Source: Zoogloea sp. (GTDB lineage: Bacteria > Pseudomonadota > Gammaproteobacteria > Burkholderiales > Rhodocyclaceae). Taken from it: DNA of 35,439 nt. This document shows, one piece after another, positions 1 through 8,681 of the stretch. Both the position numbers and the translations under genes were made by a program. Location of the stretch: assembly GCA_009026175.1 (NCBI GenBank), contig WBTZ01000046.1, positions 1-35,439 on the forward strand. The letters run 5' to 3'. Numbering within the stretch: position 1 is the stretch's first letter; each line of letters begins with the position of its first letter. Under the pieces are notes generated by a model that worked only from the letters and a program-made list of their open reading frames with translations, did not search any database and had not been told where the DNA came from.

Positions 1-968
1 TCCACGCCCACCCCCTTCTCCCCGGCCATGAACCGCAAGGCCCCGGCGAAGGCGATCATGGCGCCGTTATCGGTGCACAACTCCAACTCAGGATAGAAAA
101 CCCGCGCCTTGCGCCGCGCCGCCGCCTGGTCGAGCGCACTGCGCAAGGCCAGGTTGGCGCCCACCCCGCCAGCGACGACCAGTTGCTTCAGCCCGGTATG
201 GCGCAGGGCCGCCATCGACTTGGCCACCAGGACCTCCACCGCCGCCGCCTGAAACTCTGCCGCCAGATCAGCCTTGTCGGCCTCGCAGAAGCCTGGGGCC
301 CCGGCAGCGGTGAGCACCGCCGTCTTGAGCCCGCTGAAGCTGAAATCGAAATCCTTGCTGTGCAACATCGGCCGCGGCAGCTTGAAACGCCCCGGCGTGC
401 CGGCCTGCGCCAGCCGGGCCAGCGCAGGGCCGCCCGGATACCCCAGGCCGATCAGCTTCGCCGTCTTGTCGAAGGCCTCGCCCGCCGCATCGTCCACCGT
501 CTCCCCGAGCAGGGTGTAGTGCCCGACGCCCGTCACCCGCATCAACTGGGTATGCCCCCCCGACACCAGCAAGGCCACAAACGGGAAGTCAGGCGGCGTG
601 GCAGACAGCAAGGGGGACAGCAGATGCCCTTCGAGGTGATGCACCGGCAACGCGGGGATGCCCAGCGACACGCCCAGCGCCTCCGCCACGCTCGACCCGA
701 CCAGCAGTGCACCGGCCAGCCCTGGGCCGGCGGTGTAGGCAATCCCGTCGATCCCGGCCAGACTCAGGCCGGTGTGCTCGAGCAATTCGCGGAGCAGCAC
801 GGGAAGGCGCCGGATGTGATCACGCGACGCCAGCTCCGGCACCACACCTCCGTAGGCCGCGTGCAGGTCGATCTGGGAGTGCAGGCGATGCCCGAGCAAT
901 CCCCGCTCCGTGTCATAAATGGCCACGCCTGTCTCGTCACAGGAGGACTCGATACCCAGAATGCGCAT
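1..968 (-). CDS. tsaD: tRNA N6-threonylcarbamoyladenosine (t6A) transferase, 3' end outside window
   Basis: TsaD transfers the threonylcarbamoyl group onto A37 of ANN-decoding tRNAs, working with TsaB and TsaE in the cytoplasm. The frame opens at the ATG at 968 with [14 protein letters not shown], the family's N-terminal signature. It keeps the metal-ligand pair in HHLEGH (H111 and H115), the nucleotide-site stretch VSGGHTQL and, near the window edge, the C-terminal [13 protein letters not shown] motif. About 322 codons are visible against a usual length near 340, so only the last 15-20 codons are missing. It is divergent from rpsU, the classical neighbour arrangement. The substrate tRNA-Ile type gene also sits in this window, which is coincidental. 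Confidence 0.95.
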   Translation of the reverse strand, partial: MRILGIESSCDETGVAIYDTERGLLGHRLHSQIDLHAAYGGVVPELASRDHIRRLPVLLRELLEHTGLSLAGIDGIAYTAGPGLAGALLVGSSVAEALGVSLGIPALPVHHLEGHLLSPLLSATPPDFPFVALLVSGGHTQLMRVTGVGHYTLLGETVDDAAGEAFDKTAKLIGLGYPGGPALARLAQAGTPGRFKLPRPMLHSKDFDFSFSGLKTAVLTAAGAPGFCEADKADLAAEFQAAAVEVLVAKSMAALRHTGLKQLVVAGGVGANLALRSALDQAAARRKARVFYPELELCTDNGAMIAFAGALRFMAGEKGVGV

Positions 969-1028
969 GATGCATCCGCAAAAAAACGGGATTTTACCCC
1001 TTCCCCACCCGCAAAGCGAAAAGTGGAC

Positions 1029-1057
1029 TTGGTAGACCCGGACGAACTGGTTATACT
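1029..1057 (+). promoter_or_regulatory. Sigma-70 promoter of the rpsU-yqeY-dnaG-rpoD operon
   Basis: TTGGTA (1029-1034) and TATACT (1052-1057) are separated by exactly 17 bp. They lie 39 bp upstream of the rpsU start, in the divergent tsaD-rpsU gap. The two hexamers match the consensus at 4/6 and 5/6 positions. This is read from sequence only. Confidence 0.6.
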
Positions 1058-1096
1058 CTTCTTTTTTCCGTCCAAGAATTTTCGAGGAAGCACGCA

Positions 1097-1309
1097 ATGC
1101 CGGGTATTCGCGTCAAAGAAAACGAGCCGTTTGAAGTTGCCATCCGCCGCTTCAAGCGCACTATCGAAAAAGTGGGCCTGCTGCCCGAACTCCGCTCCCG
1201 CGAGTTCTACGAGAAGCCTACCGCCGAGCGCAAGCGCAAGCTCGCCGCCGCGGTCAAGCGCCATCACAAGCGCCTGCGCAGCCAGACCCTGCCCCCGAAG
1301 ATGTACTAA
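1097..1309 (+). CDS. rpsU: 30S ribosomal protein bS21
   Basis: This 70-residue basic protein of the small ribosomal subunit platform helps base pairing of mRNA with the anti-Shine-Dalgarno region. The N-terminus [20 protein letters not shown] and the lysine/arginine-rich C-terminus ending [10 protein letters not shown] are typical of betaproteobacterial bS21, and the length is the family norm. The start is supported by GAGGAAG about 7 bases upstream. It is the first gene of the macromolecular-synthesis operon, directly behind the promoter at 1029-1057. Confidence 0.97.
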   Translation: MPGIRVKENEPFEVAIRRFKRTIEKVGLLPELRSREFYEKPTAERKRKLAAAVKRHHKRLRSQTLPPKMY

Positions 1310-1455
1310 GCAACACCCAGGTACACGCTTCCCGATCGCCACGCGATACGCGCAACTGCGCGAGCGCGTGGCGTTTGCGCTTTTCCGCGCCGACGGACGC
1401 CCCTCCCCGGGCCGCCCCCAGGCCACCCGCTCCATCACAGAGGAATCCCCACGCA

Positions 1456-1902
1456 ATGTCGCTGAAGGTCCGGATCAACGATGACATGAAGGCCGCCATG
1501 CGCGCCAAGGAAACCGCCCGTCTTTCCGCCCTGCGCCTGCTTCTCGCAGCCATCAAGCAGCGCGAAGTGGACGAGCGCATCGAACTGGACGATGCGGCAA
1601 TCGTCGCCGTGGTGGACAAGATGCTCAAGCAGCGCCGGGACTCGGCATCCCAGTTCGAGGGCGCCCAGCGCTTCGACCTGGCCAGCGCCGAGCGCTTCGA
1701 GATCGAAGTGCTGTCCGCCTACAAGCCCGAAGGCCTGAACACCGAGCAGATCATCGCCCTGATCGATGCGGCCGTCGCCGCCACCGGCGCGACCAGCCCT
1801 GCCGACATGGGCAAGCTGATGGCCGAACTCAAACCCGGGTTGGCCGGCAAGGCCGACATGGCCGAGGTTTCCAAGCTGGTCAAAGCCCGACTCGGCAACT
1901 AG
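1456..1902 (+). CDS. yqeY: GatB/YqeY domain protein
   Basis: This 148-residue YqeY-family protein is related to the C-terminal tRNA-binding domain of GatB. Its molecular role is not settled. The sequence begins MSLKVRINDDMKAAMRAKE and contains the family stretches LRLLLAAIKQREVDER and MGKLMAELKPGLAGKADM, covering the whole domain. The ATG at 1456 is preferred over a longer frame from 1375 because family members begin at this position; an AGAGGA lies about 10 bases upstream. Its place between rpsU and dnaG is the usual betaproteobacterial order. Confidence 0.9.
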   Translation: MSLKVRINDDMKAAMRAKETARLSALRLLLAAIKQREVDERIELDDAAIVAVVDKMLKQRRDSASQFEGAQRFDLASAERFEIEVLSAYKPEGLNTEQIIALIDAAVAATGATSPADMGKLMAELKPGLAGKADMAEVSKLVKARLGN

Positions 1903-1909
1903 GATTCAT

Positions 1910-1930
1910 GAGGATGGCGCCTCTGGCGCC
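1910..1930 (+). promoter_or_regulatory. SD-like GAGG and perfect GGCGCC hairpin ahead of dnaG
   Basis: A GAGG (1910-1913) is followed by the inverted repeat GGCGCC-TCT-GGCGCC (1916-1930), then 11 bases to the dnaG ATG at 1942. No Shine-Dalgarno sequence lies at normal distance. The hairpin could shorten the distance between GAGG and ATG, or hold dnaG translation low. The structure is seen directly; the role is inferred. Confidence 0.35.
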
Positions 1931-1941
1931 GTCGCCACATC

Positions 1942-3783
1942 ATGATCCCGCAGTCCTTCATCCAGGATTTGCTCGCCCGCGTCGACATCGTCGAGGTCGT
2001 CGAGCGCTACCTCCCCCTGAAAAAGGGCGGAGCGAATTACTTCGCCTGCTGCCCCTTCCACGGCGAAAAGTCCGCCTCCTTTTCGGTCAGCCCGACCAAG
2101 CAGTTCTATCACTGCTTCGGCTGCGGCGCCCACGGCAGCGCCATCAGCTTCCTGATGGAGTACAGCGGCCTGGGCTTCATCGATGCCGTCAAGGAACTGG
2201 CCGGCAACGTCGGCATGACCGTCCCGGACGATGACTTCACCCCCAACCGGGACCGCGCCCACGAACAATCCCTGACCGAGGTCATGGCCCAGGCCGCGCG
2301 CTTCTACAAGGAGCAGCTCAAGCGCAGCCCGGTGGCGGTGGACTACCTCAAGGGCCGCGGCCTCACCGGCGAGATCGCCGCCCGCTACGGCCTAGGCTAC
2401 GCCCCCGAGGGCTGGCAATCGCTGCAGGCGGCCTTCGCCGACTACAACGCCGGGCAGCTGCTGGAGTGCGGCCTGGTGCTCGAGAACGAACAGGCCCGCC
2501 GCTACGACCGCTTCCGCGACCGCATCATGTTTCCCATCCAGGACCAGCGCGGCAACGTGATCGGCTTTGGGGGCCGGGTTCTCGGCAAGGGCGAGCCCAA
2601 GTACCTGAACTCGCCGGAAACCCCCATCTTCGAAAAGGGTCGCGAGCTCTACGGCCTCGTCCAGGCCCGCCAGGCCGTGCGCGACCAGGAGTGCGTACTG
2701 GTGGTGGAAGGCTACATGGACGTGGTCGGGCTGGCGCAGTTCGGCGTCGGCAACGCCGTTGCCACCCTAGGCACCGCCGCCACCCCCCATCACATCCAGA
2801 AGCTGCTGCGGCTCACCGACCGGGTCGTCTTCTGCTTCGACGGCGACGCCGCCGGCCGCCGCGCGGCAGGCCGGGCCCTGGAAGTCAGCCTGGAGCATCT
2901 GGCCGACAACAAGACCATCACCTTCCTGTTCCTGCCCGAAGAGCACGACCCGGACAGCTTCGTGCGCAGCGAAGGCCCCGACGCCTTCCGCGCCGCCATG
3001 AGCCGCGCCCTGCCCCTGGCCGAATTCCTGCTGGCCGAGCTGCGCAAGGACATAGACCTGGACACCGCCGAAGGCTGCGCCCGCCTGGTCCACGAAGCCA
3101 AGCCCCTTGTCACCCGCATCGCCGCTCCCCTGCTGCGCCTGCAGGTGATCAAGATGCTGGCAGAGGCCGCCGGCTTCACCCAGGCCGAAGTCGAACAAGC
3201 CTTCGGCCTGAAGAGCAGCCCGCCGCCCCGCCGCTTCGACCCTGACAACGCATTCGAGGGTGAAGGCCGGCGCGGCAACAGCAACTTCCGCGGGCGCCGG
3301 GGCTTTGGCAAGGAACTGCCACGACTCGCCCCGCGCACCGCACCGCTCAATCCGATCGAGACCCTGCTGCGCCTGGTCGTGCAACACCCCGTGCTGGCCG
3401 CCCGCATGCCCATCGACCTGCTGCCCGGCGACACCCCCGAGGGCAGCGCCCTGATCGCCATCACCGACGCCATGAGCGTGGGCGATCTGCCGACCCACGG
3501 CATCGGCGCCCTGCTGGAGCATTACCGGGACACCCCGCACGCCGCCATCCTCGGCCGCATCGCCGCCCAGCTTGCCGACATGCCACTCGACGAGACAGTT
3601 CTGGAACCCCTGCTCAACGACACGCTCTACAAGCTCGAGGCCACCCAGGTCGAGCAGGAGTTCCTCGCCCTCAACGCCCAGGCCCGCGAAGGCGGGCTGG
3701 ACCCCACCGGCCGCAGACGCCTTGCGGAGCTGCTGGTGCAGAAAGAAAAGCTCAAAAAACGACCCAAAGTATCGGATTCGTAA
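1942..3783 (+). CDS. dnaG: DNA primase
   Basis: DnaG makes RNA primers for lagging-strand replication and is recruited by the DnaB helicase. The 613-residue protein has an N-terminal CHC2 zinc-binding domain (C37, H40, C58, C61 in CPFH...HCFGCG). A central Toprim catalytic core follows, with the VVEGYMDV motif near residue 255 and FDGDAAG near residue 300. A polar linker leads to a C-terminal helicase-binding region (about 450-613). The N-terminus MIPQSFIQDLLARVDIVEVV aligns with the family start, fixing the ATG at 1942. It sits 39 bp after yqeY in the rpsU-yqeY-dnaG-rpoD operon and ends about 75 bp before rpoD. Confidence 0.97.
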   Translation: MIPQSFIQDLLARVDIVEVVERYLPLKKGGANYFACCPFHGEKSASFSVSPTKQFYHCFGCGAHGSAISFLMEYSGLGFIDAVKELAGNVGMTVPDDDFTPNRDRAHEQSLTEVMAQAARFYKEQLKRSPVAVDYLKGRGLTGEIAARYGLGYAPEGWQSLQAAFADYNAGQLLECGLVLENEQARRYDRFRDRIMFPIQDQRGNVIGFGGRVLGKGEPKYLNSPETPIFEKGRELYGLVQARQAVRDQECVLVVEGYMDVVGLAQFGVGNAVATLGTAATPHHIQKLLRLTDRVVFCFDGDAAGRRAAGRALEVSLEHLADNKTITFLFLPEEHDPDSFVRSEGPDAFRAAMSRALPLAEFLLAELRKDIDLDTAEGCARLVHEAKPLVTRIAAPLLRLQVIKMLAEAAGFTQAEVEQAFGLKSSPPPRRFDPDNAFEGEGRRGNSNFRGRRGFGKELPRLAPRTAPLNPIETLLRLVVQHPVLAARMPIDLLPGDTPEGSALIAITDAMSVGDLPTHGIGALLEHYRDTPHAAILGRIAAQLADMPLDETVLEPLLNDTLYKLEATQVEQEFLALNAQAREGGLDPTGRRRLAELLVQKEKLKKRPKVSDS

Positions 3784-3789
3784 TATAAT
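3784..3789 (+). promoter_or_regulatory. Possible internal -10 element for rpoD
   Basis: A perfect TATAAT follows the dnaG stop codon immediately, 68 bp before the rpoD ATG, in a short AT-rich stretch. No good -35 hexamer is present at 16-18 bp, so a separate rpoD promoter is only suggested. Internal promoters for rpoD in this operon are known in other bacteria. Confidence 0.3.
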
Positions 3790-3857
3790 TTTCGGTTTCG
3801 CGCAATTCGCTCGCCGAGACGATCAACGACAAATCGGACGACACATCGAGGACAGTC

Positions 3858-5816
<1,959 letters not shown>

Positions 5817-5860
5817 CCCGACCAACCAGCCGCCCCGCGCGGCCAGCCCCCCCGTCTTTC

Positions 5861-5937
5861 GGGCCCATAGCTCAGTTGGTTAGAGCAGGCGACTCATAAT
5901 CGCTTGGTCACAGGTTCAAGTCCTGTTGGGCCCACCA
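5861..5937 (+). tRNA. ileX: tRNA-Ile2, anticodon CAU (lysidine-modified type)
   Basis: A full 77-nt cloverleaf is visible: acceptor GGGCCCA paired with TGGGCCC, D-arm AGCTCAGTTGGTTAGAGC, anticodon loop CTCATAA with CAU at 5895-5897, T-arm GGTTCAAGTCC and an encoded CCA. The anticodon arm GGCGACTCATAATCGCTTGG is that of E. coli ileX rather than elongator or initiator tRNA-Met, so the call is the minor isoleucine tRNA reading AUA after TilS modification. It serves as the attachment site of the prophage, which leaves this copy intact. Confidence 0.9.
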
Positions 5938-5986
5938 TACGTTTCAAGTACTTAGGCCAGCCTCACGAGGGCTGGCCTTTTGCTTT
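5889..5986. repeat. attL: 98-bp direct repeat, copy 1
   Basis: The repeat runs from the anticodon stem of the tRNA through its CCA end and downstream terminator. It is identical to 23366-23463. The copies diverge at their ends: AG versus TA just before, and T versus C just after. The crossover probably lies near the anticodon arm. Confidence 0.93.
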
Positions 5987-5987
5987 T
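5955..5987 (+). terminator. Rho-independent terminator of the tRNA gene
   Basis: GGCCAGCC (5955-5962) pairs with GGCTGGCC (5970-5977) around a short loop and is followed by TTTTGCTTTT. The same hairpin is duplicated in attR at 23432-23463. Confidence 0.85.
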
Positions 5988-5995
5988 GGGGGCCA

Positions 5996-6016
5996 TGTAA
6001 GCACCTTGTAAGCGCC
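5996..6016. repeat. Integrase arm-type site repeats, left side
   Basis: Two copies of TGTAAGCRC (TGTAAGCAC then TGTAAGCGC) lie about 10 bp inside attL. The same motif occurs three times at 23218-23250 beside the integrase. The arrangement TGTAAGCANCTTGTAAGCG is shared by both ends. A role as integrase arm-binding sites is inferred from position and repetition. Confidence 0.55.
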
Positions 6017-6219
6017 AGCAGAATATCGGCTTTGAGGTATCGCTCTTCACGTCCGATCGAGAGATGCGAGCACGAGCAAAAGCAGCTCTTCCCCATCCGG
6101 CTGATGATCGACAACTGCGACAGCATCACGATTCGTCAGCGAGCGGAACACATGAACAAGCCTCTGGCCTAGCAGCTATACAATGCGTTGCGATAGTCGG
6201 CACCAGGTCCAGAAGCACA

Positions 6220-6242
6220 AAGCCCGACGCTTGGCCGGGCTT
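6220..6242 (-). terminator. Terminator-like hairpin after the small-gene operon
   Basis: On the minus strand AAGCCCG, a 9-base loop and CGGGCTT form a 7-bp stem followed by TGTGCTT. It lies about 60 bp downstream of the last gene of the leftward operon (stop at 6303). Confidence 0.5.
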
Positions 6243-6302
6243 GTTGCTGTCGATGAGCGCGGGTGCGGACGGAGAGACTCGAACCTTCACCCGTGAGGCA
6301 CT

Positions 6303-6770
6303 TCACCACATCGGATCGTTCGCCGCCACGCTATCCAGCTTCGCGCGCGCCCAGCGCCTGATCTGCAGGAGTGCCCCCGCCCAGCTCCGGGGCGTCAGTA
6401 GCCTCCACTCCGCCTCCGGCTGTGGCCAGATCCGCCGCACTCGGAACATCAGGATGTCCGGCTGCGACAGATCCGCCGGGTTGGCCTCGTTCCCCAGCTG
6501 ATACAGAACCACGTAGGCCGGCAGCCCGGAGCGCTGGGCGAGTCGCGCCGTCACCGTGCAGGCCTTGGTTGCCTGCCCCACATCCCGGGCCGTCTCGATG
6601 AGCGCCAGGGGCTCCCGGTCCTGGTCGTCGTACTCGACGTACAGGGCGCCGTCCAGATCGATCATGGAGAGCCTGACGGCCTCCTCGATGCCGACATAGC
6701 GGCGGGTACTCTGCGCCCGGTGCCAGGCGGAGTACGCCTGATCCCGGGTTCCGTAGCGTTCGGTCTGCAT
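6303..6770 (-). CDS. Prophage accessory protein of unknown function, 155 aa
   Basis: I do not recognise a family with confidence. The protein starts MQTERYGTRDQAYSAWHRAQ at the ATG at 6770, preceded by GGAGG 5 bases upstream. It has a charged N-terminal half and a C-terminal half rich in W, R and L (LLTPRSWAGALLQIRRWARA). There is no signal peptide or membrane segment. It is the last gene of a leftward operon of six small genes that starts near 8237, separated from the previous ORF by 67 bp. A longer frame from 6884 is unlikely because it has no ribosome-binding site. Confidence 0.65.
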   Translation of the reverse strand: MQTERYGTRDQAYSAWHRAQSTRRYVGIEEAVRLSMIDLDGALYVEYDDQDREPLALIETARDVGQATKACTVTARLAQRSGLPAYVVLYQLGNEANPADLSQPDILMFRVRRIWPQPEAEWRLLTPRSWAGALLQIRRWARAKLDSVAANDPMW

Positions 6771-6837
6771 GGCACCTCCAACGCATTGAGGGGTGAGGGA
6801 GGCCATGGAGCGCCCTGGCCGTCCCGATAGGGGTGGG

Positions 6838-6954
6838 TCAGCCTTTCGGCAGCGCTCCTTGCTCCAGCACGCCCTTCCTGGCAAAGGTGAGGCGGTAGGC
6901 CCGGGCCGGGCCCGTGAAGCGGCGCAGGAGCCGGTACAGGGTGAGCGTGGTCAT
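6838..6954 (-). CDS. Small basic protein, 38 aa, translationally coupled
   Basis: The ORF encodes MTTLTLYRLLRRFTGPARAY followed by 18 more residues, ending GALPKG. Its ATG (6954-6952) overlaps the stop codon of the preceding 110-residue gene as ATGA, which supports it despite its size. It is rich in Arg and Leu and has no recognised domain. It lies fifth in the leftward small-gene operon. Confidence 0.5.
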   Translation of the reverse strand: MTTLTLYRLLRRFTGPARAYRLTFARKGVLEQGALPKG

Positions 6955-7283
6955 TTCGCCACCTCCTGGCCGCGGAGAACATTCGCCCGATGCTGGGCAG
7001 CCTGGCCCGCATCGATCATTCCGGAGATGACATCCAGGCTATGCGCGAGATGGCTCAGCAGATAGGCCACGCTGTCGGACTCCTGGAAATTGCCGGCCCC
7101 CCTGCCCTCTGGACTGCCGTCGGCAACGACGATCCCCGCCAGCCCCTCGCAGACCTGGGAGAGGTTTTGAGCCTCTTCGCCGGCAGCTCCGGCAAGGCTC
7201 GACAGCTCATCCAGTTCATCAAGCGTCAGGCGGTCTTCAGCGTGGCGGAAGAGCACCGCGAATGCATCGGTAACGTGGCTCAT
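6951..7283 (-). CDS. Prophage small acidic helical protein, 110 aa
   Basis: The protein starts MSHVTDAFAVLFRHAEDRLT. It is predicted to be largely helical and acidic in its first half, with a central QESDSVAYLLSHLAHSLDVI helix resembling small regulatory or accessory proteins of Pseudomonas-type prophages. No catalytic motif is visible. The start overlaps the upstream stop as ATGA, and its own stop overlaps the next start in the same way, so translation is coupled. Confidence 0.6.
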   Translation of the reverse strand: MSHVTDAFAVLFRHAEDRLTLDELDELSSLAGAAGEEAQNLSQVCEGLAGIVVADGSPEGRGAGNFQESDSVAYLLSHLAHSLDVISGMIDAGQAAQHRANVLRGQEVAK

Positions 7284-7567
7284 GCTTCACCCCCTTCGCT
7301 CTCGGTGACGCTGGAGCCCAAGACGTGGAGCAGAGCCCGCGGCACACGCTCATGACCGAGGCACAGCGGCGCCGGCTTGTCGTCCCAGGTGATGCAGGCC
7401 GAGCCGTCGGGATAGACTTTCATCACGGTGCCCGTTCGGCCGGCATGGAGGGTGCGGACACGGTCGCCGATATCCAGCTGCTCGCGGACGATCAGAGCCA
7501 GATGGCGACCGGCCGGCAAAGCTGCCCGGGTAGGCAGAGGAGATCCATGGGGATGACGGGCGTTCAT
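7280..7567 (-). CDS. Small KOW/SH3-barrel-like protein, 95 aa
   Basis: After a polar N-terminus the segment at about 32-62 (LDIGDRVRTLHAGRTGTVMK followed by VYPDGSACITWDD) has the G-[DE]-x-V...G..GTV...W-D pattern of small KOW/SH3-like barrels, which often bind nucleic acid. That assignment is by pattern only. The ATG at 7567 overlaps the stop of the 80-residue gene as ATGA. Longer in-frame starts up to 7834 would run through the neighbouring gene and are rejected. Confidence 0.6.
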   Translation of the reverse strand: MNARHPHGSPLPTRAALPAGRHLALIVREQLDIGDRVRTLHAGRTGTVMKVYPDGSACITWDDKPAPLCLGHERVPRALLHVLGSSVTESEGGEA

Positions 7568-7806
7568 TGTGTCACCCCGCCTTTCTGCGCGTGCTCCCGG
7601 GCAGCATCCACGGAGTTGTCCATGTCGCTCGCGACATCCATACCGAGGGCGGCAAGCTTGCCAACTTCCGAGGCCTCGCCGGCTTTGTCCTGAATGGCCG
7701 AGAAGAGTGCGGCCAGGCGGCCGAACACATCGGAGCAGTCCCGAAGATAGCCGACGACTTCGGACTGGTGCATCGGCCGGAAGCCGGATTGAGTGTCTGC
7801 AGCCAT
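7564..7806 (-). CDS. Prophage small protein of unknown function, 80 aa
   Basis: The ORF starts MAADTQSGFRPMHQSEVVGY and is mostly helical, with an acidic C-terminal half (ALGMDVASDMDNSVDAAREH). GGAGGG lies about 6 bases before the ATG. It begins 3 bp after the previous gene stops and overlaps the next start by ATGA. Function is unknown. The longer open frame in the same phase reaching 8391 is the separate Ash-like reading. Confidence 0.6.
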   Translation of the reverse strand: MAADTQSGFRPMHQSEVVGYLRDCSDVFGRLAALFSAIQDKAGEASEVGKLAALGMDVASDMDNSVDAAREHAQKGGVTQ

Positions 7807-7808
7807 GA

Positions 7809-8237
7809 TCAGCCCTCCAGCGCAGCGATTGCAATCTGAAAGGCGGAGGCCCGGCCGTCGTGATAGGTCCGCATCTTGGCCGTGCGCGCCTGGCCGGCCT
7901 GCTTCTGGCTGTCGGCCAGGGCCTCGCGCAGGAAACCCAGCGGGCTCTCGTCGGCCTTCGGTTGAGCCGGGCTCAAGCCGCACTCGGCGGCATTGACCAG
8001 CCCCTGCGCCAGTTCGATCAGGTAAGCCGCGCCGTGGGCAACGTTGTCCTGATGGTCCTCTGCCACACTCAGCACAGCCGCACGGGCCGTGTCCAAGAGG
8101 CACGACACCTGGAGGAGCGCCGCGGACAAGTCGATACCCTGGCGGACTTGGAGCAGGTTGCCGTCGATGGAGTGAAAAAATTCGTGGGAAGCAGTGCCCC
8201 GCTTGGGTGCGGGCGCAACAAGGGCAAGATGGGACAT
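7809..8237 (-). CDS. DUF3077-like prophage protein, 142 aa
   Basis: The start MSHLALVAPAPKRGTASHEF at 8237 is supported by AGGAG 7 bases upstream. Residues about 22-75 (NLLQVRQGIDLSAALLQVSC and the helical AAVLSVAEDHQDN... HGAAYLIELAQGLVNA) resemble the DUF3077/DUF6124 small proteins common in Pseudomonas and related prophages. This is a judgement from memory of that family. It is the first gene of the leftward operon, directly downstream of the C4/Ash-like region. Confidence 0.6.
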   Translation of the reverse strand: MSHLALVAPAPKRGTASHEFFHSIDGNLLQVRQGIDLSAALLQVSCLLDTARAAVLSVAEDHQDNVAHGAAYLIELAQGLVNAAECGLSPAQPKADESPLGFLREALADSQKQAGQARTAKMRTYHDGRASAFQIAIAALEG

Positions 8238-8269
8238 GGTGAAGCTCCTGTGAAGCGGTCTTGTTCTCC

Positions 8270-8460
8270 GCTTCCCAGCCGCCAAGCTGGGTGAGCGGAA
8301 CCGTGCAGGTTGGCGGACCGGTCACAGGGCCGGCAGGGTTTCCCCTCCCACACGGCCCGCCCATAAGGGCATTGCCATGCTGCGGACGCAAAAAAACCGC
8401 TCGAAGCGGCGGTTGTCCGCCTGTGAGTCCGGGCCGCCAAGCCCGGTCGCCGTTGTTTGC
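8270..8460 (-). ncRNA. C4 antisense RNA / Ash-locus-like structured region
   Basis: Read on the minus strand, the segment holds CCGGGC-TTGGCG-GCCCGG, then AACCGC...GCGGTT followed by seven T, then ATGGGCGGGCCGTGTGGG, and further stems with TGACCGGT. This layout is what I remember of the C4/ash region of P4-like and related prophages, upstream of small accessory operons. One frame encodes ALMGGPCGRGNPAG, the signature of Ash-family translations. The assignment is from memory and was not checked against a covariance model. Confidence 0.45.
8390..8416 (-). terminator. Terminator-like hairpin inside the C4/Ash-like region
   Basis: AACCGC, an 8-base loop and GCGGTT followed by TTTTTTT make a short factor-independent terminator on the minus strand. 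It could truncate transcripts ahead of the small-gene operon, as in immunity-type control. Confidence 0.5.
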
Positions 8461-8600
8461 GGCGACGGCTGAAGTATTCGCCGTAGCCCTGTGATAGTCA
8501 AGACCGCGTGGTTAGAAATTTGTCACTAGGAGGGTGTGTAATAGTCCGCGCTAACGGTCAAATCATATGGGGTATAAATGGAAGCTGATGCTTAATAGGT

Positions 8601-8614
8601 AGGGAAAATTCCCT
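8601..8614. promoter_or_regulatory. Operator-like palindrome upstream of the DUF6932 cassette
   Basis: AGGGAA-AA-TTCCCT is a perfect inverted repeat in AT-rich DNA 68 bp before the GTG at 8682. It may bind a regulator of the cassette. No regulator gene is adjacent. Confidence 0.35.
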
Positions 8615-8681
8615 GCAAAAAATAAATTAAGCTGTTGATTTTTAGTGAAAGTTTTAAACTCAAAACCACCGCGGAATCCTT

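Larger units (their letters stand above)
5988..6302. other. Left end of the element, no gene seen
   Basis: This 315-bp stretch holds the left integrase arm-type repeats (5996-6016), the hairpin at 6220-6242 and a tRNA-3'-end-like string (6263-6290, minus strand). Short open frames on both strands lack ribosome-binding sites and family resemblance, so they are not called. Confidence 0.6.
8238..8681. other. Divergent control region, 444 bp without a conventional gene
   Basis: The left half (about 8250-8480) is GC-rich, with the C4/Ash-like structured segment on the minus strand. The right half (about 8500-8680) is strikingly AT-rich compared with everything nearby. It holds TATAAA (8573-8578), a perfect palindrome (8601-8614) and the approach to the GTG of the plus-strand cassette. 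No clear -35/-10 pair was found. Confidence 0.6.

Noticed and set aside
183-1484. Long plus-strand open frame of 433 codons opposite tsaD.
   Set aside because: It is antisense to tsaD and runs through rpsU in another phase; the composition is that of a GC-rich shadow frame.
6064-6501. 145-codon plus-strand frame inside the left end of the element.
   Set aside because: It overlaps the opposite-strand 155-residue gene, has no ribosome-binding site and includes the tRNA-like string; typical spurious frame.
7564-8391. 275-codon minus-strand frame spanning the C4/Ash-like region and three small genes.
   Set aside because: Only its first part resembles Ash translations and its last 80 codons are the separate coupled gene; the middle is out of phase with the DUF3077-like gene. 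It is treated as part of the RNA/regulatory locus.
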